This document shows positions 8,363 through 17,156 of a DNA stretch of 64,000 nt, in pieces. The stretch covers positions 434,001 to 498,000 of the forward strand of contig NZ_SMSG01000001.1 of assembly GCF_004382795.1 (NCBI RefSeq), given 5' to 3'. Position numbers and translations under genes: made by a program. Position 1 is the stretch's first letter. Every line of letters starts with the position of its first letter. Origin of the DNA: Cumulibacter soli (GTDB lineage Bacteria; Actinomycetota; Actinomycetes; Mycobacteriales; Antricoccaceae). The notes under the pieces are model-generated. The model made no database searches. It worked only from the letters and a program-made list of their open reading frames with translations, and was not told the DNA's origin.

Positions 8363-9511
8363 GTGGTGACCGAGCCACGCGTACGTCTAAGTGCGCCCGC
8401 CCTGGACGCGACCTTGGCCGTCGCCACTTTCGTGATCACCGCGACGAGCATCGCGGCCAGTACGCCGGGCACCGGCGACAACCCGACCGACCTGCTCGCG
8501 TACGCGATGCCGACGCTCGTCGCTGGCTTGCTCGGCTGGCGCCGACGGTGGCCGATCACGATTCTGGCGTTGAGCGTATTGCTCGTGCTGGGCTACTTCG
8601 CGCTCAACTACCCACCAATCAACCTCGCCCTACCGCTGGCCGGAGCACTGTATTCCTGCGCGGAAGCGGGGCGAAGCATGATCGCGAGCGCGATCAGCGC
8701 GGTGTTGCTGGGTGGCGCTGCGTTCTTCAGGATCGTCATCGCCGGTCAGGATCCGACCCGGGTGCTGCTCGTGGACACCGTGCAGATCGCTGCGATCATG
8801 TGCGGAGCCATCGGACTGGGGTATGCGGTTCTCGCGCACGAGAAACTACGCGTGCAGGAGCGCGCAGCCGCTGAGCAACAGGCCGCACGAGCGAAGCAGG
8901 ACGCGGACCTGCGCATTGAGGAGGAACGGTTGCTGCTGGCCCGGGACCTGCACGACGTACTGGCGCACACCGTCTCGGTGATGTCGATCCAGGCGGACGT
9001 GGCCGCTGAAGCCCTCGGCGATGATGACCCCGAGGTGGCGCAACGTTCCGTGGCCCTCATCCGCCAGCAGTGCGCAAACGCGACGACGGAACTGCGTGGC
9101 ACAGTGCAGCTACTGCGCGGGGACCGGCAGCGCGAGCCCGTGGCCGATCTGGCGGATCTACCCGGACTCGTCGAACGCGCCCGCGCCGCCGGCGTCGAGG
9201 TATCCGTGCAGCGCAGCGGCGTACTCGATGACCTGCGGATTCCGGTACGCACCACGGCCTATCGAGTCATCCAGGAAGCGGTGACCAACGCGCTACGCCA
9301 CGCTGCAGCCGAGCGGATCGACATCACGCTCGCGCGCGACGCCCGACAATTGACGCTCTCGGTGATCGACGACGGTCGAGGCAGTACGCCGGGCCCTGCC
9401 GGCCTGGGACTACGCGGAATCAGCGAACGCGTTGGCCTACTCGGCGGATCGTCGCAATTCGGACCACGGGAGGCCGGTGGTTTCGGTGTATGCGCGAGAA
9501 TTCCGTTATGA
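8363..9511 (+). CDS. Sensor histidine kinase (NarL-partner, HisKA_3 type)
   Basis: A 382-residue membrane kinase of a two-component system. About four to five hydrophobic segments fill residues 10-155. A short coiled linker leads to the dimerisation/phospho-acceptor block 'LARDLHDVLAHTVSVM', where the His of 'DLHD' is phosphorylated. The C-terminal ATPase domain shows 'NALRHA' and 'GLGLRGISERV'. It starts at GTG 8363 or the adjacent GTG 8366. Its TGA overlaps the ATG of the response regulator. The signal is unknown; a divergent copper oxidase operon makes a metal or redox signal possible. Confidence 0.93.
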   Translation: MVTEPRVRLSAPALDATLAVATFVITATSIAASTPGTGDNPTDLLAYAMPTLVAGLLGWRRRWPITILALSVLLVLGYFALNYPPINLALPLAGALYSCAEAGRSMIASAISAVLLGGAAFFRIVIAGQDPTRVLLVDTVQIAAIMCGAIGLGYAVLAHEKLRVQERAAAEQQAARAKQDADLRIEEERLLLARDLHDVLAHTVSVMSIQADVAAEALGDDDPEVAQRSVALIRQQCANATTELRGTVQLLRGDRQREPVADLADLPGLVERARAAGVEVSVQRSGVLDDLRIPVRTTAYRVIQEAVTNALRHAAAERIDITLARDARQLTLSVIDDGRGSTPGPAGLGLRGISERVGLLGGSSQFGPREAGGFGVCARIPL

Positions 9512-10167
9512 CGGTCTCGGTACTGATAGTCGATGATCAGGAATTGGTGCGCTCGGGCCTTCGCGCACTCCTGGCTCGCTCCGACGACATCAACGTGGTC
9601 GGCGAGAGCGGCAATGGCCGCGACGCCGTTGCGCAAGCGCTCACGCTGCTGCCCGACATCATCTTGATGGATCTGCGCATGCCGGTGCTGGACGGTGTCG
9701 CGGCGACCGGCCTGATCGCGCAGGACGAGCGGCTATCAGCGTGCCGGGTCATTGTGCTGACGACCTTCGACGCCGATGCCGATGTATTCGAAGCGCTACG
9801 TGCTGGCGCGTCCGGGTTCCTACTCAAGGACACCTCGCCGCAGCAGTTGCGGGAGGCAGTACGCACGGTGGCTCGCGGCGACGGTTGGTTATCCCCCGCG
9901 GTGACTGAACGAGTAATGCGCGCCGCATCAGCAGGCGGCGAGCGGGCTGCCCGGGAAGACCTGCTCGCATCGGTGACCGCGCGCGAGCGAGACGTACTGC
10001 GTGAAGTCGGGCGCGGCCTGTCGAATGATGAGATCGCTGAGGTGCTGGTGATCTCGCCGGCGACGGCACGCACGTATGTCAGTCGGCTGCTGGCCAAGCT
10101 CGGCGCGCGGGACCGGTCTCAGCTCGTGGTGACTGCGTATGAGTCCGGGCTGGTCCGTCCCTGCTGA
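9508..10167 (+). CDS. LuxR/NarL-family response regulator
   Basis: A 219-residue response regulator that pairs with the overlapping kinase gene. The receiver domain begins 'VLIVDDQELVRSGL', with the phospho-acceptor Asp in 'ILMDLRMP' near residue 54 and the conserved Lys in 'LLKDTS' near 105. The C-terminal helix-turn-helix 'LTARERDVLREVGRGLSNDEIA' type block (about 150-172) binds DNA. The ATG at 9508, inside an ATGA overlap with the kinase stop, is preferred over the in-frame upstream ATG 9490. Possible targets include its own divergent region. Confidence 0.93.
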   Translation: MTVSVLIVDDQELVRSGLRALLARSDDINVVGESGNGRDAVAQALTLLPDIILMDLRMPVLDGVAATGLIAQDERLSACRVIVLTTFDADADVFEALRAGASGFLLKDTSPQQLREAVRTVARGDGWLSPAVTERVMRAASAGGERAAREDLLASVTARERDVLREVGRGLSNDEIAEVLVISPATARTYVSRLLAKLGARDRSQLVVTAYESGLVRPC

Positions 10168-10343
10168 CGCAGCGCGCTGGGCCGGCCGGTGTCGAACCCT
10201 CCTTGCCCTAGAACCCTGGGCTTCTGGCGCGGCGCACCCCTGCTGACGTACGGCTGTAGGGACTTGCTGGTGCGAGGTCGGCTCAGCTGCGCTGGCCCGG
10301 CTGGCGCGATGCTGATTCCGACAGGCGCGGGCCGGTTGGCAAG
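10168..10343. other. Intergenic region before mutY, nothing assigned
   Basis: These 176 bases between the response regulator and mutY carry no open reading frame, strong hairpin or clear promoter that I can support. Confidence 0.5.
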
Positions 10344-11243
10344 ATGGAGCGCATGCCCGAGACGTATGCGCCGCTCATCGAAGCCGTCGGTGACTGGTAT
10401 CGCGGCGCTAAGCGTGAGCTGCCGTGGCGCGGGGACGACGTCCCCGCCTGGGCGGTGATGGTCAGCGAGTTCATGCTGCAACAGACCCCGGTCGCTCGCG
10501 TGCTGCCGGTGTTCGAAGAGTGGATGCAGCGCTGGCCTACCCCGCACGACCTCGCGGCGGACAGCCCAGGAGAGGCCGTTCGGATGTGGGGCAAGTTGGG
10601 CTATCCGCGTCGAGCGTTACGGCTGCACGCGGCCGCGGTTGCGATCGACGATCGCCATGGCGGCGACGTACCCAGCGATCCAGCTGCCCTGAAGTCGCTG
10701 CCGGGTGTCGGCGACTACACGGCGGCGGCGGTGGCAGCGTTCGCGTTCGGGCAGCGGATCGCGGTCGTCGACACGAACGTGCGACGCGTCGTACACCGCG
10801 CGGTACTCGGCGCTGCCGACGCCGGGCCATCGACGACTCGGGCGGACTTCGCGTTGGTCGACGACATGCTGCCCGACGATCCAGCGCAGGCCGCGCACGT
10901 CTCGATCGCGCTGATGGAACTCGGCGCGCTGGTCTGCACCAGCAAGAGCCCGCGGTGCGCGGACTGCCCTGTCGTGGCCGCGTGCGCTTGGGTCGCTGCT
11001 GGCAAGCCAGCGTACGACGGTCCACCTAAGCGCGCCCAACGGTTCGCCGGCACCGATCGCCAAGTGCGCGGCTTGCTGATGGACGTGCTGCGCGGCGCGG
11101 ATGAGGCGGTGCCACGTGCGGAGTTGGACGTCGTGTGGAGTGACGACGTACAACGGCAACGCGCGCTACAGGGTCTACTCAGCGACGGTCTCGTCGTCCT
11201 CGAATCCGACGGGCGGTACGCGCTGCCATCCGGTCGCCCGTAG
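10344..11243 (+). CDS. mutY: A/G-specific adenine glycosylase MutY
   Basis: MutY removes adenine mispaired with 8-oxoguanine in base-excision repair. The 299-residue protein has the catalytic Glu in 'SEFMLQQT' near residue 38, the helix-hairpin-helix 'LPGVGDYTAAAV' near 115, and the catalytic Asp in 'VVDTNVRRV' near 138. The iron-sulphur cluster ligands are arranged C-x6-C-x2-C-x5-C near 194-210. It lacks the long C-terminal NUDIX-like domain of the E. coli enzyme, as in many actinobacterial homologues. A second in-frame ATG lies at 10353. It lies near disA, as in mycobacteria. Confidence 0.95.
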   Translation: MERMPETYAPLIEAVGDWYRGAKRELPWRGDDVPAWAVMVSEFMLQQTPVARVLPVFEEWMQRWPTPHDLAADSPGEAVRMWGKLGYPRRALRLHAAAVAIDDRHGGDVPSDPAALKSLPGVGDYTAAAVAAFAFGQRIAVVDTNVRRVVHRAVLGAADAGPSTTRADFALVDDMLPDDPAQAAHVSIALMELGALVCTSKSPRCADCPVVAACAWVAAGKPAYDGPPKRAQRFAGTDRQVRGLLMDVLRGADEAVPRAELDVVWSDDVQRQRALQGLLSDGLVVLESDGRYALPSGRP

Positions 11244-11263
11244 GGGGCACCGGGTGCGGCGGC

Positions 11264-12202
11264 CTAGTAGTTCTTCAGGTCAAGTTCCGGGTCGGCCGCG
11301 CCGGCGGTCGTCAATGACTCAATGATCGAATCAAGCTCGTCGAGCAGTTCAGGTCCGACCTCCTGGCCATCGTTGAGTTCAACGGTGAGAATGGTCGACA
11401 TCCCGTCGAAGGCGACGGAAAGTTCGCGCACCACGCCGGTGTCGACGCCCTCGATATCTCGACTAATCCGGTCAACGGCTGTCGCGGCCGCGCTATAGGT
11501 CGGCTGGAATACCGATCCTGCGGCGATGCCCGCCTCAAGTTTGGCGGCACCACAATCAAATCGGACTGAACTGAACGCAATACCACCGGCGGTTGCCGCG
11601 GAACTGAGCGCCGGGACAACCTGCGCGAGCGCCGCATCGGCGTTTTCACACACCAGCCCGGGGACGTTCGCGGCGATGCTCAGCAGCGGTGATTCTCCGG
11701 AAGACGGTGGGCCGTAATCGACGGCGACCTGAGCCGAGGCGGCCGATGCGGCCAGGAAAGCCGCCGCCTGCGTGACGCCGAATCCGTAGTGCACCGGAGC
11801 GACCTCAAGCGTCTTGTCGGGCGTCAGCATCAGCGTGATTGGTACGTCCTGCATCCCCACCTGCGACGGCGCTATCTCGTCGTGCTTGGCAACGATCGCG
11901 CTGATCTGCTCGGCTGTCGCCGAGGCCCGGAGTTCGATCGTGGCCTCATAACTGCGGCGCGTTTCGCTGCAATCATCGACGCATTCCACGGTGTCCGTGA
12001 CCTGCGCGCTCTTGACCCCCTCCAGGCTGTCGAGGTCTTGTTCGATCTGCGTGGCGATGGCCTGGTCGGGTTGAGTGGGCGCGTCCGAAGGGCTGACCGT
12101 GTAGCCGGTGAGGATCCCGGTGACAACGAACCCGAGCAACGCGAGCACGCCAAAGACGATGACAGCGACAGGTCGCTGCGTACCGTCCTCGCGCGTGGCC
12201 AT
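11264..12202 (-). CDS. Single-pass membrane protein with extracytoplasmic domain
   Basis: A 312-residue protein not recognised as any family. A basic N-terminus is followed by one hydrophobic segment at about residues 12-34, so the remainder probably lies outside the membrane. The external part has Cys pairs ('VECVDDCSE') and two domains with repeated beta-alpha character. The first, 'LEGVKSAQVTDTVEC', resembles the alpha-beta signature of BON-like or PASTA-like small domains, but I do not claim it. GGAGGA lies 13 nt before the ATG. It sits between mutY and clpC, tail to tail with mutY. Confidence 0.7.
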   Translation of the reverse strand: MATREDGTQRPVAVIVFGVLALLGFVVTGILTGYTVSPSDAPTQPDQAIATQIEQDLDSLEGVKSAQVTDTVECVDDCSETRRSYEATIELRASATAEQISAIVAKHDEIAPSQVGMQDVPITLMLTPDKTLEVAPVHYGFGVTQAAAFLAASAASAQVAVDYGPPSSGESPLLSIAANVPGLVCENADAALAQVVPALSSAATAGGIAFSSVRFDCGAAKLEAGIAAGSVFQPTYSAAATAVDRISRDIEGVDTGVVRELSVAFDGMSTILTVELNDGQEVGPELLDELDSIIESLTTAGAADPELDLKNY

Positions 12203-12475
12203 CTTCTGTCACCGATCCTCCGAGACACATGACCACCACGGTCGCGTTCTCGCGTTGCCCAACTTGTAGGTAGATATGTGAGTAACCGCAGTCGATAGAT
12301 AAACCGACTACCACTTGTTTACGGTACTAGCCGATTACGACAAAACCCTGTGATTCGCCAAACTTCACGCGCTCAGATGCAGATATGGCCCGCGCTCGTT
12401 CCGAACGCGGGCCATATCTTTTGCTATTCGATTTCCTTCACCATCCACGCGGAATGGTTAGGCCTTTCTTGCCGA
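12203..12475. other. Intergenic region with clpC terminator
   Basis: These 273 bases contain the upstream region of the minus-strand membrane protein and the downstream hairpin of clpC. The part 12240-12350 is noticeably A+T-richer than its surroundings and probably carries the promoter for the membrane protein; no exact elements are assigned. Confidence 0.45.
12381..12419. terminator. 14-bp perfect hairpin downstream of clpC
   Basis: AGATATGGCCCGCG pairs with CGCGGGCCATATCT around an 11-nt loop. It lies 57 bp past the clpC stop. The T-run (TTTT) is on the plus-strand side, so on the clpC strand it is a strong hairpin without a U-tract, a form common in actinobacteria. Confidence 0.7.
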
Positions 12476-15112
12476 CTAGGCCGTTCCGCCCGCGACGCCG
12501 CCGGGCGTGCCGAGGTCTGGCTTACCCGGCACATCCGGGACGATGCCGGTGCCACTCACGTGGTCGATACCTGTTCCGACCTCATCGGCGGCCACGGTCA
12601 CCGGCTCACTCTTCGGCTCGCTGTGGAACGCGAAGTGGAAGTCGAGCAGCCCGTTCTTGTCGGCCGACAGGATGTCCTTCACCTCAAGCGACTTGCCGTC
12701 AGCGTCGATGACGTCGACAGTGATCGCCGAACCCGACGGAAGTTCGCCGTACAGAATCTTCTCCGAGAGCTGGTCCTCGATATCGCGCTGAATCGTGCGA
12801 CGCAGCGGACGAGCGCCCATGACCGGATCGAAACCGCGACGCGCGAGCAGGTTCTTCGCCGCGTCGTTCAACTCCAGCGTCATGTCCTTGGCAGCGAGCT
12901 GCTGACCGACACGACCGATCATCAAATCGGCCATCTCGACGATCTGATCCTGGGTGAGCTGGTGGAACACGACGATGTCGTCGATACGGTTGAGGAACTC
13001 CGGACGGAAGTTCTTCTTCAACTCGTCGTGCACCTTGAGCTTCATCCGCTCGTAGTTCGACTCATCGCCCTGCCCCGACTGGAAGCCGAGACCGACCGCC
13101 TTCGCGATGTCCTTCGTGCCGAGGTTGGTCGTCAGGATCAGCACCGTGTTCTTGAAGTCGACGATGCGTCCCTGGCCGTCGGTCAACCGACCCTCTTCCA
13201 ACACCTGCAGCAGCGTGTTGAAGACGTCCGGGTGCGCCTTCTCGATCTCGTCGAACAGCACAACGGAGAACGGCTTGCGGCGGACCTTCTCGGTCAGCTG
13301 GCCACCCTCGTCGTACCCGACGTAGCCGGGAGGAGCGCCGACCAGGCGCGAGACTGTGTACCGATCGTGGAACTCGGACATATCGATCTGGATCAACGCG
13401 TCCGGGTCGCCAAACAAGAACTCGGCAAGCGCCTTCGCGGTCTCGGTCTTACCGACACCGGACGGGCCGGCGAAGATGAACGAACCGCCGGGACGCTTCG
13501 GATCCTTCAGACCGGCGCGGGTACGACGGATCGCCTGCGAGACAGACGTGACGGCGTCGTCCTGCCCGATGATCGTCTTGTGCAGCTCGGCCTCCATGCG
13601 CAGCAGGCGAGTCGTCTCTTCTTCGGTCAGCTTGAAGACCGGAATGCCGGTCCAGTTGGCCAGGACCTCGGCAATCTGCTCCTCATCGACCTCGGAGATG
13701 ACGTCCAGGTCGCCCTGGCGCCACTGCTGCTCGCGCTCGGTCTTCTGCTCCTGCAGCTTGCGCTCGTCATCGCGCAGCTTCGCGGCGCGTTCGAAGTCCT
13801 GCGCGTCGATAGCCGACTCCTTATCGCGGCGTACGCCGGCGATCTTGTCGTCGTACTCGCGCAGGTCCGGCGGCGCGGTCATCCGCTTGATCCGCATCCG
13901 GGCCCCGGCCTCGTCGATCAGGTCGATCGCCTTGTCCGGCAGGAAACGGTCGGAGATGTAGCGGTCGGCCAACTGTGCGGCCGCGACCAGCGCGTCATCG
14001 GTGATCGAGATGCGGTGGTGCGCCTCGTAGCGATCGCGCAGACCCTTCAGGATCTCGATGGTGTGCTCCAACGACGGCTCGCCGACCTGGATCGGCTGGA
14101 AGCGGCGCTCAAGAGCGGCGTCCTTCTCCAGGTGCTTGCGGTACTCGTCGAGGGTGGTCGCACCGATCGTCTGCAGCTCACCGCGGGCCAGCATCGGCTT
14201 GAGGATGTTGGCGGCATCGATTGCGCCTTCGGCGGCACCTGCGCCGACGAGCGTGTGGATCTCGTCGATGAACAGGATGATGTCGCCGCGGGTGCGGATC
14301 TCCTTGAGCACCTTCTTTAGGCGCTCCTCGAAATCACCGCGGTAGCGCGAGCCGGCGACCAGAGCGCCGAGGTCGAGCGTGTAGAGCTGCTTGTCCTTCA
14401 GCGTCTCGGGGACGTCGCCATTGACGATCGCCTGGGCCAAGCCCTCGACGACCGCGGTCTTGCCGACGCCAGGTTCGCCGATCAGCACGGGGTTGTTCTT
14501 GGTGCGACGGCTCAGCACCTGCATCACGCGCTCGATTTCCTTCTCGCGCCCGATGACCGGGTCGAGCTTGCTCTCGCGCGCGGACTGGGTCAGGTTGCGG
14601 CCGAACTGGTCGAGCACCAGGCTCGAGGACGGCGTGCCCTCCTGCGGAGCGCCGGCGGTCGCGGTCTCCTTGCCCTGGTAGCCCTGCAGCAGCTGGATGA
14701 CCTGGGTGCGCACGCGGTTGAGCTCGGCGCCCAGCTTCACCAGCACCTGAGCCGCGACACCCTCGCCCTCACGGATGAGGCCAAGCAGGATGTGCTCGGT
14801 ACCGATGTAGGTGTGGCCCAACTGCAGCGCCTCACGCAGCGACAGTTCGAGGACCTTCTTGGCGCGCGGGGTGAAGGGAATGTGCCCGGACGGCGCCTGC
14901 TGACCCTCGCCGATGATCTCCTCGACCTGCGAGCGCACAGCCTCGAGGGAGATGTTGAGCGACTCCAGAGCCTTCGCGGCGACGCCCTCGCCTTCGTGGA
15001 TCAGCCCGAGCAGGATGTGCTCGGTACCGATGTAGTTGTGCGAGAGCATGCGGGCCTCTTCTTGCGCCAGCACGACGACACGACGGGCCCGGTCTGTAAA
15101 GCGTTCAAACAT
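12476..15112 (-). CDS. clpC: ATP-dependent Clp protease ATP-binding subunit ClpC
   Basis: ClpC is the AAA+ unfoldase that feeds ClpP. The 878 residues contain two N-terminal Clp repeats (about 1-145) and the first AAA+ module with Walker A 'GEPGVGKT' at 212-219. A UVR-like coiled middle domain lies near 425-460, and the second AAA+ module has Walker A 'GPSGVGKT' near 550. The ClpP-docking region and an acidic/glycine-rich C-terminal tail end the protein. AAGGAG lies 8 nt before the ATG. The length is slightly above the mycobacterial ClpC1 because of the tail. No HspR or CIRCE site was recognised upstream. Confidence 0.97.
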   Translation of the reverse strand: MFERFTDRARRVVVLAQEEARMLSHNYIGTEHILLGLIHEGEGVAAKALESLNISLEAVRSQVEEIIGEGQQAPSGHIPFTPRAKKVLELSLREALQLGHTYIGTEHILLGLIREGEGVAAQVLVKLGAELNRVRTQVIQLLQGYQGKETATAGAPQEGTPSSSLVLDQFGRNLTQSARESKLDPVIGREKEIERVMQVLSRRTKNNPVLIGEPGVGKTAVVEGLAQAIVNGDVPETLKDKQLYTLDLGALVAGSRYRGDFEERLKKVLKEIRTRGDIILFIDEIHTLVGAGAAEGAIDAANILKPMLARGELQTIGATTLDEYRKHLEKDAALERRFQPIQVGEPSLEHTIEILKGLRDRYEAHHRISITDDALVAAAQLADRYISDRFLPDKAIDLIDEAGARMRIKRMTAPPDLREYDDKIAGVRRDKESAIDAQDFERAAKLRDDERKLQEQKTEREQQWRQGDLDVISEVDEEQIAEVLANWTGIPVFKLTEEETTRLLRMEAELHKTIIGQDDAVTSVSQAIRRTRAGLKDPKRPGGSFIFAGPSGVGKTETAKALAEFLFGDPDALIQIDMSEFHDRYTVSRLVGAPPGYVGYDEGGQLTEKVRRKPFSVVLFDEIEKAHPDVFNTLLQVLEEGRLTDGQGRIVDFKNTVLILTTNLGTKDIAKAVGLGFQSGQGDESNYERMKLKVHDELKKNFRPEFLNRIDDIVVFHQLTQDQIVEMADLMIGRVGQQLAAKDMTLELNDAAKNLLARRGFDPVMGARPLRRTIQRDIEDQLSEKILYGELPSGSAITVDVIDADGKSLEVKDILSADKNGLLDFHFAFHSEPKSEPVTVAADEVGTGIDHVSGTGIVPDVPGKPDLGTPGGVAGGTA

Positions 15113-15396
15113 GCGTCAGTCTCCTTATGAGACCGCCCCCTAGGAAGCTGCGCCCAAGGGCACGAGGCGGTCATCCCATTAAACGACGCATAGGGCCGAG
15201 TTTCTTCCGTTGTGGCGCTCGGATGGGTACGCCACAAGCGAACGCCCTTATTCCCACCGCTGCTTCCCGACAGTTCTGCCCCACGGCGGGGCAGATTCGG
15301 AGCCGGTTCGGGGCCGCGGCGGTGCCCGCTCGGGCCGCGCGGGGTCGGTTCGAGCTCCCGCCGCGGTGCCAGTTCGGAGCCGCCGCCACATCCTGG

Positions 15397-15434
15397 CGGC
15401 AGATGTTGAACCGTAGTCGGTTCAACATCTGCCG
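15397..15434. repeat. Perfect 17-bp palindrome with TAGT loop
   Basis: CGGCAGATGTTGAACCG and CGGTTCAACATCTGCCG flank the 4-base loop TAGT. The right arm (CGGTTCAACATCT) recurs at 52441-52453 beside the same loop sequence read on the other strand (ACTA). It shares its core with palindromes at 51259 and 52348, so it belongs to a small repeat family. Confidence 0.75.
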
Positions 15435-15627
15435 TCGAAACCCGCCACCATCTGGCTCGCACCTCACCGTCATCGATTGCGGGAGCCCCACCGGCGACCA
15501 AACAGAGATGCCGGGCCGCCAGTGTCCGCGTCCAACCCACTAACCTGCGCGCCGCCGTACGCCCGCGCCGCCGCCGCACACCGTGCGACGTACACCCCAC
15601 GGGCTCGTCAGCGGACTTGCCGCTGAC

Positions 15628-16036
15628 GGGCGGACTTCCCCAATCCACAGCGGGGATCTTTCCCGGCTTCCACCCACGATCCCCACTCGCGGCCCCAGAA
15701 CCCGCCCTCGATCGACAGCGCTGACCGAGCCGTCCCGGCTCCCGCCCGCTAACCCCACTCGCGACACCGAAGACCCGCCCCCGATCGGCAGTGCTGACCT
15801 GGCCGGCCACCCGTTCTCGGCTCCCGCCCGCTAATCCCACGCACAACGCCAAAACCCCGCCCTCGATCGCCGGCGCTGGCCCGACCGGCCGCCGTACACC
15901 GTCCGCCGCGGATCGCGAACGCGCTTCCCGCTACCGGGCGGACTTCCCAATCCACAGTGGGATCTTTCCCAGCTCCCGCCCGCTAACCCCACTCGCGACA
16001 CCAAACCCCGCTCCCGATCGCCTGTGCTGACCTGAC
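15628..16036. repeat. Degenerate repeat array, four copies
   Basis: A unit of about 100 bp occurs in fuller form at 15628-15724 and 15936-16036. Both begin GGGCGGACTTCCC, run through AATCCACAG and ATCTTTCCC, and end near GATCG and GCTGACC. Two shorter copies covering only the second half begin at 15735 and 15819 (GGCTCCCGCCCGCTAA). The copies differ by scattered substitutions and small indels, so the array is old. No protein or RNA is recognised. Confidence 0.65.
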
Positions 16037-16108
16037 CCAGGCGCCGTACGCCCTCTGCTGCGGGCCGGCCGCACGCCGTCTGCCGCGGGCTGCGGTGCTC
16101 CGCATCCG

Positions 16109-16849
16109 TCAGCCGCGGCCGGCAAACGGCATTCCGGCGGCGATCACCATCAGTTCGGGCACCGCGACCGTATTGGGGAGGGCGATGACGTCGCGGATCA
16201 TGGCCACGAGGTGCTCCGGGTCGAACGTTGGTTCGGCGCGGCGGGTGCCGTCGGGCTGCGGGGCCTCGATCATGCCGCTGGTCATCGCGGTTGCCGCGTT
16301 GCCGATGTTGAGTTCCGTCGCGGTGATCTGATGCGCCCGTCCGTCGAGGTTGATCGAGCGGGTCAGTCCGGTAATCGCGTGCTTCGTGGTCGTGTAGCCA
16401 ATAGATCGCGGGCGCGGGACTCGAGCCGAGATCGAGCCGTTGTTGATGACCCGGCCACCGTCACCCTGCTCCTTCATCCGCTTGATGGCTTCGCGGGCGC
16501 AGTAGACCGAGCCCGAGACATTGGCAGCGAGGATGGTGTCCCAGTCCTCGTCGGTAACCTCATCGATCGACGCAGGGCGGCCGAACACTCCGGCGTTGTT
16601 AATAAGGACATCGACGCGGCCGAACTGCTCGTCGACGGCCGCGAACAGGCGGCGCACGGAATCCGGATCGCGAACGTCGGTCGGCACACATACCGCGTTG
16701 GGGTCCTTGCCCGCTGTCTCACAGAGCGCATCTTCGCGGCGTCCGGCGAGTGCAACGCGATGTCCAGCGGCGAGAAGGCCACGTGTTAGTACGCGACCAA
16801 TCCCGCTACCCGCGCCGGTAATGACGATGACCTTCGAAGCGCTGCCCAT
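16109..16849 (-). CDS. Short-chain dehydrogenase/reductase (SDR)
   Basis: A 246-residue classical SDR, an NAD(P)-dependent oxidoreductase of unknown substrate. It shows the nucleotide-binding 'TGAGSGIG' near residues 10-17, 'NNAG' near 85, a Ser in 'NNGSISAR', and the catalytic pair in 'YTTTK' near 150. The unusual 'INNGSIS' replaces the common 'NISS'. ATG 16849 is chosen because the Rossmann motif follows at once; the longer frame adds 20 unrelated residues. It stands alone between the repeat region and the carboxylase operon, separated from the latter by a hairpin. Confidence 0.88.
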   Translation of the reverse strand: MGSASKVIVITGAGSGIGRVLTRGLLAAGHRVALAGRREDALCETAGKDPNAVCVPTDVRDPDSVRRLFAAVDEQFGRVDVLINNAGVFGRPASIDEVTDEDWDTILAANVSGSVYCAREAIKRMKEQGDGGRVINNGSISARVPRPRSIGYTTTKHAITGLTRSINLDGRAHQITATELNIGNAATAMTSGMIEAPQPDGTRRAEPTFDPEHLVAMIRDVIALPNTVAVPELMVIAAGMPFAGRG

Positions 16850-17156
16850 GTGTGGAGCGTATCGGTGGATCGGACTAGGCCGAGGACCATACTGAAGTCC
16901 GCCCCGCACAGCGGGGAAGACCCGGGGTCTTCCCCGCTCCAGGATACGGCCACTGAGCAGGGCGAATGTTCGGACCGAGAAAACCGCTCGCGGTCATCAT
17001 GCTCACGAGCAGTGCATCATCGGGAAGCAGCGTGACCAGCACTCCGTCGGGCTGGCTCTACTCGCATATGGGCGCCCGCGAGGCTGGCGCTGATCTACGA
17101 GAACGCAGACTCCGGCCTGGCCGGCCGGTTCGTCACAACGGTTCACCTACAGGAGA
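16850..17156. other. Intergenic region between SDR and carboxylase operon
   Basis: These 307 bases carry a hairpin (16910-16938) and no supported gene. A short plus-strand open stretch from about 17051 reads like protein ('LALIYENADSGLAGRF') but has no start or recognisable family and runs into the antisense of the carboxyltransferase. It may be a relic of an older gene. Confidence 0.4.
16910..16938. terminator. Hairpin ending the carboxylase operon
   Basis: AGCGGGGAAGACC pairs with GGTCTTCCCCGCT around CGG, a 29-base near-complete palindrome. It lies about 220 bp past the last carboxyltransferase stop and just upstream of the SDR start, so it probably insulates the SDR from operon read-through. 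Confidence 0.55.

Larger units (their letters stand above)
15113..16108. other. Nearly gene-free 1-kb region upstream of clpC
   Basis: The 996 bases between clpC and the next minus-strand SDR gene hold no convincing gene. Open frames here (for example on the minus strand across 15001-15852) overlap clpC and have low-complexity, Arg/Gly/Pro-rich translations. The region should contain the clpC promoter near 15150-15200, a perfect palindrome at 15397-15434, and four degenerate copies of a repeat between 15628 and 16036. The plus strand is strongly C-rich over G in the repeat part. Confidence 0.6.

Noticed and set aside
12350-14320. A 656-codon open frame on the plus strand opposite clpC
   Set aside because: It is the antisense shadow of clpC, a known effect of GC-rich codon bias; clpC is certain and the frame has no family features.
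15001-15852. A 283-codon minus-strand frame upstream of and overlapping clpC
   Set aside because: It overlaps the certain start of clpC in another frame and its translation is low-complexity Arg/Gly/Pro-rich repeat sequence.
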